DNA of 5,131 bases, taken from positions 1-5,131 of the forward strand of contig CAISOQ010000231.1 of assembly GCA_903887095.1 (NCBI GenBank). The letters run 5' to 3'. Below the pieces are notes generated by a model. It made no database searches, was not told the DNA's origin, and saw only the letters and a list, made by a program, of their open reading frames with translations. The position numbers were made by a program, and so were the translations under genes. This stretch comes from an uncultured Flavobacteriia bacterium (lineage in GTDB: Bacteria > Bacteroidota > Bacteroidia > Flavobacteriales_D > Crocinitomicaceae). Below, piece by piece: positions 1 through 5,131 of the stretch (its first letter is position 1; each line of letters starts with the position of its first letter).

Positions 1-1276
1 ATCTGGAATTCGATTTCTCTTCAATGAGCAATTGAGTAAGGATAGAACGGATATAGCTGAGTTTGCAAGTCCCACTTTTCCCGGAAGAATTAATGCCTAT
101 CATCTGGATAGGAAACGTTTGGATCAGGACCTTTTGGAGGAAGTTGAAAAAAGAGGTGTCACTGTTTTTCGTCCAGCTGAAATTATCTTTTTTGAGCGAG
201 GAAATGGTTCGAACAAAGTACATGTCTCTTATTTGGAAAATGATTTTCACATTACCACACCTTGGGTAGTTGATGCGAGCGGCAGAACGAGGGTTCTTTC
301 TAAATTACTCAATTGGAGAGACCTTCCCATCGACTTGCAGACTGGCTCGATAATGGCTCATTTCAAACATATTCAACCCAATGAGAAGTGGGATACGCCA
401 GAAAATGTATATTGGGATAGCAACGCGATTGCTTTAAGAAAGTTCAGTACAACGCACTTGATGCGTCCAAATTCTTGGTGGTGGATTATTCGACTTGATG
501 ACATTACAACGAGCATCGGGGTTATGTTTGATAAACAGAAAATTCATTTTGATTCAGCTGAGGAATATTTCAGGCAGTTGATTGAGCAAGATCCAGAATT
601 GTCTAGAATGACCAGTGGTGCTGAAATGAGCTCAATTCGACACATTGAACAGGTGCCATATGTTTCGGAAAAATTAGTTGAACAAGGAGTTGCGCTCATG
701 GGTGACAGCGGTGCATTTCTCGATCCACTCTTCTCTCCAGGACTTGAATTAATTGGTCAACAGAGTCTTTGGTTGTCCGATTTGTTGGTTCAGGAAAAAG
801 TGAAAGGAAGATATGATCAACGAGGTTGGAAAAAGTACACGTCTACGTTTCATAAAGCCTATGAAACAAGACTTCTAATGTATCGCTATGCTTATGGAAT
901 AATGGGTTCTTATGACTTGTTTACCACATGGACCAAACTCGGGAATTTTGTATACATAGGGACAGTTGTTTATCCATCTGTTGTCTTCAAGGCCAAGCTT
1001 AAAATGCCTTTGCGTTTTTCCTTTATGGAGCGTTTCGGAGTCAATGTTATTGGGACAAGACTTAACCGCATATATGAAAAGCGAAAAAAACAGGGACGGA
1101 TTTCAGTAACAAAAACAAACCACCTGGAATATTCCGGTGTGCGAGTGCCTAAAGACAAACGATTTGTAATCATTCCATTCGTTCTGCTATTCAAAGCAGT
1201 ACGCGGCTATCTTTCGCTCGAACTAAGTGAATTATTTTCTTCTTTACAATCAATTCAAAAGCGAACTAAAGGATAA
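1..1276 (+). CDS. FAD-dependent halogenase/oxidoreductase-like protein, 5'-truncated
   Basis: The 3' part of a flavoprotein of the flavin-dependent halogenase/aromatic monooxygenase-like superfamily. The reading frame is open from the left edge (first full codon at 2), so the start is outside the window; the TTG at 32 is an internal Leu codon. The 424 visible residues lack the N-terminal GxGxxG FAD motif. Present are YHLDRKRLDQDLLEEV (the usual 'vdR..FD..Ll' segment), DASGR (residues 91-95, second FAD contact), WWWIIR (159-164, aligning with the halogenase WxWxIP motif but with Arg for Pro), and GDSGAFLDPLFSPG (234-247, containing the family's GD motif and an FxxPxxSxG signature). The C-terminal ~165 residues are aromatic and basic, with a hydrophobic stretch FVIIPFVLLF, perhaps membrane-associated. 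Family membership is well supported. Whether it halogenates, hydroxylates or reduces is not decided. Substrate is unknown; a pigment or resorcinol role is conceivable in Bacteroidota, but nothing here shows it. It converges on and overlaps the M1 peptidase gene by 27 bp. Confidence 0.85.
   Translation, partial: SGIRFLFNEQLSKDRTDIAEFASPTFPGRINAYHLDRKRLDQDLLEEVEKRGVTVFRPAEIIFFERGNGSNKVHVSYLENDFHITTPWVVDASGRTRVLSKLLNWRDLPIDLQTGSIMAHFKHIQPNEKWDTPENVYWDSNAIALRKFSTTHLMRPNSWWWIIRLDDITTSIGVMFDKQKIHFDSAEEYFRQLIEQDPELSRMTSGAEMSSIRHIEQVPYVSEKLVEQGVALMGDSGAFLDPLFSPGLELIGQQSLWLSDLLVQEKVKGRYDQRGWKKYTSTFHKAYETRLLMYRYAYGIMGSYDLFTTWTKLGNFVYIGTVVYPSVVFKAKLKMPLRFSFMERFGVNVIGTRLNRIYEKRKKQGRISVTKTNHLEYSGVRVPKDKRFVIIPFVLLFKAVRGYLSLELSELFSSLQSIQKRTKG
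1250..1276. other. 27-bp convergent (tail-to-tail) coding overlap
   Basis: The plus-strand halogenase-like gene stops with TAA at 1274-1276, and the minus-strand peptidase gene stops with TGA read from 1252-1250. The two codon grids are exactly in register, so each plus codon is the reverse complement of a minus codon; the TAA stop reads as a Leu codon of the peptidase. The last eight peptidase residues (LSFSSLLN) are encoded within the neighbour. No convincing terminator for either gene is visible near the overlap. Confidence 0.9.
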
Positions 1277-4237
1277 GCCTTTGTTCACGACGTTTAGCTT
1301 AATTGAAAATCTTATTTTTTCCGCATATTTCGAATTCCCAAATGAGTTTTGCAATTGTTTGCTCATCCAGACTGGGAAATAAATTCCTACAACCTTAGAA
1401 ATTCGAAAACCAATTCCAGTATTTATAGCAGAATTTACACTAACACCGTTGTAGAAGGCTCCGGCATCTGCATAGATACCCAAAAATCCTAGTTTAGGAA
1501 CAGGTAATTGTGCGTACAAGTTGGTTGTTGCCATCCAGTTTGTACTAGTGCCAAACCAAGAAGTTGATTTAAAACCACCCATATTTTCTGTACGTTGCTG
1601 TGACCAAATACCGCTTATTTGTCCTCTTCCAAAATAATAATCTTCAAAGAAAAGATCTTGAGCGCCATCCGTTCCACTTAGTGACATGGCATAACGATAG
1701 GTACTTGCTGCGTTTGCGTGCACAAAATTCAGGTAATCACCTACAAAACCTCGGATCTCTACCCAACGCTTCATTGAATTTTTTAGGTACCTAAATCGAT
1801 AGGTAGCTTCAGCACTTATTCGACTGAATTCGGCATCTTGTGCTTTCAAGTAATCTCCTCTTAGAGCAAAGGTGAACTTATGATCAGGAAGACTCACTCC
1901 GCCAGAATATTTCAAGAAACCACCCTGGTAATCTTTTGTGAAGCCGTTGTTGTAATTGTAACGAAGGATTCCTTGAATCAAAATAGAATGCGTGAAAATT
2001 GAATTATTTCGTTTACCCAATTTCGTGTTCCAGTATGGTGAAATCGCTGTATAGGTTCCTTCGGCTTTTCTAAGATTGCCAGTCGAATCATATTTGAAAG
2101 ATTTAAAAGATAAACCGACTTTACTGATTTTCGCACATTTTTCTGGTAAAAGAGAATAAGAAAATTCGCCGATTCCGGAAACCATATTTCTACCAAAAGA
2201 ATACATCGGCGCAACTAAATATTGAAATTTGGTGAATGGAACTCCCATGTTGTGGAATGCTGCACCCACCATCAGTTTGTCGTAGATATTTCCTGCAACT
2301 ATTGGTGTCCAGAAAACGGTTGTGTTTTTAGACTCATTGTCTCCAATCAAGTATTCGATTTTTAAAAGTTCTGCTTTTTTCAGAGGACCCTCAGCATGCC
2401 AATTGTTATTTCCGCGATAAATTTCAGGAATATCTTTCGAAGCATCGATGACTACTTCTTGCGCATTTGGTGTTTTCATTGTTACTTCTGATTGTCCGGG
2501 TTCTAACCAGGCAGTCTCAGCGATTTCTCCGTTATTCAAAATATTCACTTCAATTGGCCCATTCACTTGACCAACATTCTTTACTTTGACAGTTGTACCC
2601 GCATCGTCCGTTTTGACACATTTCAATTTATAATCAATGTGGTTTGTTGTATTGATTAAATCTTCAAATAACCAGCTCAAATCTTTCCCAGATGCTTTTT
2701 CCAAAGTTGCCTTCATGTCCTCCGGTTGTGGATGCTTGAACTTCCACGTCTCGAAATAGTCATTCATGCATTTATCGAAAAGCTCTTCTCCAAGGTAATC
2801 TTTCAAATAATAGAAAATCAAACCTGTTTTTTGGTACATGATTACCCCATAATTCAATGAGCTAAAATCAGCAGAATGTGTCTCTAATGGTTGATCTTCA
2901 CCTAAACATGCGACCATTCGATATGCAATATCTCCCATGTCATGGTGATCCAAATCATTGAAATGAAATCTCCCGCCCAGAACCATATCTGACATGCGGG
3001 TATTGTTGGGATACTTTGTTTGCACATAACGGACTTCATTCAGTGTGTTCATTCCTTCGTCCATCCATCCGTGAACACGTTCGTTTGATCCTAATATTCC
3101 GTAAAACCAGTTATGGCCAACTTCGTGAACGATTACCACTTCTAATTCCTCTTTATTGCTTGCACTGCCAATAACTGTAACATTCGGGTATTCCATTCCA
3201 CCGCCTGCTGAGATAGTGCCATCGACCGCTGTGACTTGGTTGTATGGGTAATCTCCGTTCCATTTGGAGTAATAGAATGTACCATCATTGAGGTATTCAA
3301 TGGCATACTGCCAAGTTTCAGAATTACTAGGAACAAACATTGCCCATGAAGTAACCATTTTTTTAGAACGAGGGAGTTCAACTTCTCCTTTCAAAACGGC
3401 ATATCTTTTGTCGGCAAACCAAGCAAAATCATGCACGTTTTTTTGCGTGTAGCGAATTGTTTTCCATTCCGAATCTGATTGAGGGAAGTTTGTTTCCTTC
3501 TTTGAATTAATTGATTCTTCAACCAAATCTGCAATTCGTTTTTGAGTTTCGGCTGCTTTTTCATTTAGAAACTGAATCTCAGATTCTGTTTGCAAATCAC
3601 CGGTTGCACCAACAACATAGTTTTTTGGTAAAGTAATACTTACATCAAATGAGCCATATTCAGAATAGAATTCTCCTTGATTTAAATAAGGGATAGGGTT
3701 CCATCCATTTTTGTCATATACTGCTGGTTTAGGGTACCATTGTGTAATTTGATACGATTGTCCAATATGCCCAAGTCTGGAAATCTCACCTGAGGGAATT
3801 TTCACTTTGAAAGGAGTCGAAACAGTCAGTCTTTCCCCTGGTTTCAATGGAGCAGAAAGGTGAAGAATACAGATGTCGATATTTTTTGGATCAAATTCCC
3901 ATTCAACTTTGCTGCCATTTACCTTGAAGTCGAGTGAATCGATGTTTCCTTTGTCTTCATCACTTCCATAGCGCAACGTCGTTTTTCCATCCTTGTATTG
4001 TTGCTTTGCTAAAGCAGTTTGCCCATTTCGATAGGCATTTGGCCATAGGTGAATGTATAATTTATCAAGTTGATCTGGCGAATGATTAATGTATTCAAAT
4101 GTTTCAAAAGCGCTCAATGTGTGATTTAGGTCATCTAATTTCACATTGATTTTGTAATTCACCTCTTGTTGCCAATATGTTTGACTAAGAGCTGAAAAAG
4201 TCAATGAGAAAAGTGAAATGAAAAAGGCAATTTTCAT
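1250..4237 (-). CDS. Secreted M1-family zinc metallopeptidase with C-terminal outer-membrane-barrel-like region
   Basis: Complete 995-residue gluzincin peptidase (M1, aminopeptidase N/LTA4 hydrolase clan), expected to cleave N-terminal residues from peptides. Start chosen at 4237 because it opens directly into a signal peptide (MKIAFFISLFSLTFSALSQ); an ATG 20 codons upstream at 4297 lies inside the preceding gene's terminator stem. Visible in order: N-terminal beta-saddle domain (~20-215); a charged, probably helical insertion (~221-258); the exopeptidase motif GGGMEY (345-350, the GAMEN equivalent); HEVGH (371-375) followed after exactly 18 residues by Glu394, giving the full HExxH-x18-E zinc site; MYQKTG with Tyr468 as the likely catalytic tyrosine; a beta-sandwich-like segment (~535-610) ending in RGNNN. 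From ~620 to the C-terminus the sequence alternates aromatic/hydrophobic and polar residues and contains FGRGQ (869-873) and IYADAGAFYN (921-930), resembling Omp85/D15 barrels. I infer outer-membrane anchoring. M1 assignment is firm; the barrel is an inference. No Shine-Dalgarno is seen, as is usual for Bacteroidota. Confidence 0.93.
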   Translation of the reverse strand: MKIAFFISLFSLTFSALSQTYWQQEVNYKINVKLDDLNHTLSAFETFEYINHSPDQLDKLYIHLWPNAYRNGQTALAKQQYKDGKTTLRYGSDEDKGNIDSLDFKVNGSKVEWEFDPKNIDICILHLSAPLKPGERLTVSTPFKVKIPSGEISRLGHIGQSYQITQWYPKPAVYDKNGWNPIPYLNQGEFYSEYGSFDVSITLPKNYVVGATGDLQTESEIQFLNEKAAETQKRIADLVEESINSKKETNFPQSDSEWKTIRYTQKNVHDFAWFADKRYAVLKGEVELPRSKKMVTSWAMFVPSNSETWQYAIEYLNDGTFYYSKWNGDYPYNQVTAVDGTISAGGGMEYPNVTVIGSASNKEELEVVIVHEVGHNWFYGILGSNERVHGWMDEGMNTLNEVRYVQTKYPNNTRMSDMVLGGRFHFNDLDHHDMGDIAYRMVACLGEDQPLETHSADFSSLNYGVIMYQKTGLIFYYLKDYLGEELFDKCMNDYFETWKFKHPQPEDMKATLEKASGKDLSWLFEDLINTTNHIDYKLKCVKTDDAGTTVKVKNVGQVNGPIEVNILNNGEIAETAWLEPGQSEVTMKTPNAQEVVIDASKDIPEIYRGNNNWHAEGPLKKAELLKIEYLIGDNESKNTTVFWTPIVAGNIYDKLMVGAAFHNMGVPFTKFQYLVAPMYSFGRNMVSGIGEFSYSLLPEKCAKISKVGLSFKSFKYDSTGNLRKAEGTYTAISPYWNTKLGKRNNSIFTHSILIQGILRYNYNNGFTKDYQGGFLKYSGGVSLPDHKFTFALRGDYLKAQDAEFSRISAEATYRFRYLKNSMKRWVEIRGFVGDYLNFVHANAASTYRYAMSLSGTDGAQDLFFEDYYFGRGQISGIWSQQRTENMGGFKSTSWFGTSTNWMATTNLYAQLPVPKLGFLGIYADAGAFYNGVSVNSAINTGIGFRISKVVGIYFPVWMSKQLQNSFGNSKYAEKIRFSIKLNVVNKGLSFSSLLN
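1253..2380 (-). other. C-terminal beta-barrel-like region of the M1 peptidase (Omp85/D15-like)
   Basis: Residues ~620-995 of the peptidase lie beyond the catalytic and beta-sandwich parts of the protein. They contain many short amphipathic stretches (for example FTFALRGDYL, ISAEATYRFRYL, WVEIRGFVGDYL, TNLYAQLPVP, INTGIGFRI, IRFSIKLNV). FGRGQ precedes ADAG by about 50 residues, the spacing expected between the loop-6 VRGF/Y motif and the [FY].DaG strand in Omp85-type barrels, and 'vNsaINTGIGFRIS...GIYFPV' follows as in the last barrel strands. The length of ~375 residues fits a 16-strand barrel. No POTRA domain is visible. Assigned by pattern only. Confidence 0.5.
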
Positions 4238-4263
4238 GGTGTACGATTGTTTAAATTGAGTTT

Positions 4264-4271
4264 TAAAAGTA
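4264..4271 (-). promoter_or_regulatory. Possible -7 element for the M1 peptidase gene
   Basis: On the minus strand TACTTTTA matches seven of eight positions of the Bacteroidota -7 consensus TAnnTTTG and sits 26 nt before the chosen ATG. It lies between the upstream terminator and the gene, which is where a promoter would be needed. No convincing -33 TTG was found upstream, because that stretch is the terminator's T tract and stem, and AT-rich DNA gives such matches by chance. Weak candidate. Confidence 0.22.
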
Positions 4272-4275
4272 CTTA

Positions 4276-4312
4276 AAATAAAAATAAAAAAGGCCATCCC
4301 ATGGGATAGCCT
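4276..4312 (-). terminator. Rho-independent terminator of the T9SS protein gene
   Basis: Read on the minus strand, 4312-4291 forms a hairpin: AGGC, a U.G wobble, AUCC, loop CAUG, GGAU, GGCCU-side partner. It is followed immediately by a U-rich tract (4291-4276, mostly T with isolated A). The stem begins about 21 nt after the TAA stop of the surface-protein gene. On the plus strand the wobble becomes an A-C mismatch and no T tract follows, so it works in one direction only. This suggests that the peptidase gene downstream is transcribed separately. Confidence 0.85.
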
Positions 4313-4333
4313 CCTATATCATTTCTTGTTAGC

Positions 4334-5131
4334 TTATTCAATGATTATTCTTGTGGTATAGCTTTCTTCCTCAGTTCGAGCGTTAAGAAGATATGTTCCT
4401 CTTGAAATTTGTGGTAGTTCTATCGTTTTGCTAGATCCAACGATTTCTTTCGAACAAATCTTTTGTCCGTTCAAATTGAAAAGTTCGATATTCATTGTAG
4501 CGCTAACAGATGGCAACAACAATTCGAAAGTGCCATTGGAAGGATTGGGATAAATCGTGAATGCTTTGTTGATTATTTCATTCAATCCAACTCCGATTAC
4601 TGTGAAGCAATCTGAGGTATCAACACAATTGTTTGGCCATTGACCGATCAAAGCGTAAGACCCATCGGCCGCAGGATAATAAGAATATGAGGTTGCACCT
4701 GAAATATTCTGATCAGTTGTACAATCATACCACTGATATCCATACATCAATGTGGTATCTGCTGCCCAAATTAAAACGTCATCCGGCGAAGAATTGATAA
4801 AGGTGGAGAATGGATTCGGTATTAAGTTTACATAGGTCGTAAAAGTTACCGGACACCCGTTTGAACCAACAGAAACATCTACTATTGTGTCTGGCACATT
4901 GTAGGTAATGCCCGAATTTGGATCTGTATATGGAAATGCACAAGCTTCAATTAATTCCATTCCGTTCGATGAATAATTAATGGTAAGGTCCAGCGAAACA
5001 ATCGAATCACATCCTGCAGAATTCACTAGATTGTGTGTGATTCCAGTATTTGAGAAGTTATAAGTATTTCCATCAATCCATGTCAAAGAATCACATGCGG
5101 TTAAAACATCTGTACCCAAGGTTGGTGTGCA
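4334..5131 (-). CDS. T9SS type A sorting domain-containing repeat surface protein, 5'-truncated
   Basis: C-terminal 265 residues of a larger exported protein; the frame stays open through the right edge, so the TTG at 5119 is an internal Leu codon, not a start. Domain order (numbered from the edge): one clear copy of the Bacteroidota 'ACDSLTWIDGNTY...GCDSIVSLDLTIN' repeat (~7-52), a diverged second copy (EACAFPYTDPNSGITY...NGCPVTF, ~53-105), an Ig/PKD-like module with YGYQWYDC, ISGATSYSY, GSYALIG and CVDTSDCF (~106-180), then a T9SS type A C-terminal sorting domain (~187-265) with TIYPNPSNGTFEL, MNIELFNLNGQKI, RGTYLL and the terminal RIIIE strand. Proteins of this class cross the outer membrane through the type IX system, lose the sorting domain and become attached to the surface or released. 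The likely role is an adhesin or structural surface protein; no enzymatic domain is visible in this part. It is followed by its own terminator and lies 96 bp upstream of the M1 peptidase gene on the same strand. Confidence 0.92.
   Translation of the reverse strand, partial: CTPTLGTDVLTACDSLTWIDGNTYNFSNTGITHNLVNSAGCDSIVSLDLTINYSSNGMELIEACAFPYTDPNSGITYNVPDTIVDVSVGSNGCPVTFTTYVNLIPNPFSTFINSSPDDVLIWAADTTLMYGYQWYDCTTDQNISGATSYSYYPAADGSYALIGQWPNNCVDTSDCFTVIGVGLNEIINKAFTIYPNPSNGTFELLLPSVSATMNIELFNLNGQKICSKEIVGSSKTIELPQISRGTYLLNARTEEESYTTRIIIE
4976..5113 (-). repeat. Coding repeat unit of the 'ACDS-GCDS-LDLTIN' type
   Basis: A 46-residue unit with TACDSLTWIDGNTY in its first half and GCDSIVSLDLTIN at its end, including the paired Cys positions typical of tandem modules in large Bacteroidota surface proteins. 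The next segment (4817-4975) keeps the skeleton (EAC..., SGITY, NGC...) but is strongly diverged and is probably the capping copy. The residues at the right edge (CTPTLG) look like the linker from a preceding copy, so a longer array probably lies outside the window. Confidence 0.7.

Noticed and set aside
32..34. TTG as start codon of the halogenase-like gene
   Set aside because: The frame is open to the window edge and the ten residues before it (SGIRFLFNEQ) fit the family; the FAD-binding N-terminus must lie further upstream.
970..1194. Minus-strand 74-residue open frame inside the halogenase-like gene
   Set aside because: Antisense shadow of a well-supported gene, with no recognisable domain.
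1274..1320. Possible plus-strand terminator after the halogenase-like gene (TAAGC/GCTTA stem, T tract at 1313-1320)
   Set aside because: The stem is only five AT-rich base pairs with an 18-nt loop and is separated from the T tract by about ten bases; it also lies in the peptidase coding region, so it is probably chance.
1600..1794. Plus-strand 64-residue open frame inside the peptidase gene
   Set aside because: Antisense shadow of the barrel-like region, with no independent start signals or family resemblance.
1978..2214. Minus-strand 78-residue frame overlapping the peptidase in another frame
   Set aside because: The main frame is clearly coding through this stretch; the alternative shows no motif.
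3142..3381. Minus-strand 79-residue frame overlapping the peptidase near the GGGMEY region
   Set aside because: Out-of-frame shadow across the conserved M1 catalytic region.
4238..4333. Search for a small RNA or riboswitch in the only intergenic gap
   Set aside because: The gap is 96 bp and is accounted for by the terminator and an AT-rich leader; no other stable structure was apparent.
5117..5119. TTG as start codon of the T9SS protein
   Set aside because: The frame continues through the edge, the repeat begins in mid-pattern and there is no signal peptide, so the real start is outside the window.

Overview
The window looks like a piece of a Bacteroidota chromosome, most likely from the order Flavobacteriales (possibly a Crocinitomicaceae-like aquatic bacterium; that family-level guess is weak). 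Supporting signs are a type IX secretion (T9SS) C-terminal sorting domain, the 'ACDS.TW..GNTY...GCDS...LDLTIN' repeat common in gliding or adhesin-rich Bacteroidota, AT-rich sequence with no clear Shine-Dalgarno before the one visible start codon, and a signal peptide ending in S-Q. Coding density is very high. The only real gap is about 96 bp at 4238-4333.

Layout: (1) 1-1276, plus strand: the 3' part of an FAD-dependent halogenase/monooxygenase-like enzyme, whose N-terminal dinucleotide-binding motif lies off the left edge. (2) 1250-4237, minus strand: a complete 995-residue secreted M1-family zinc metallopeptidase. It carries the M1 catalytic motifs plus an extra ~375-residue C-terminal region that reads like an outer-membrane beta-barrel of the Omp85/D15 type. 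Genes 1 and 2 converge and overlap by 27 bp at their 3' ends. (3) 4276-4312: an intrinsic terminator that makes sense only on the minus strand, closing the transcript of gene 4. (4) 4334-5131, minus strand: the 3' end of a large repeat-containing surface protein with an Ig-like module and a T9SS type A sorting domain. Its start is off the right edge.

The two minus-strand genes both encode exported, cell-envelope proteins, but the terminator between them suggests separate transcription units. The halogenase-like gene is on the opposite strand and its pathway cannot be read from this window. The most interesting points are the apparent M1 peptidase/outer-membrane barrel fusion, the replacement of proline by arginine in the halogenase WxWxIP motif, and the in-register convergent overlap that supplies the peptidase's last eight residues. 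No RNA gene, CRISPR array, insertion sequence or origin was seen, and I found no evidence for a multi-gene undescribed system.
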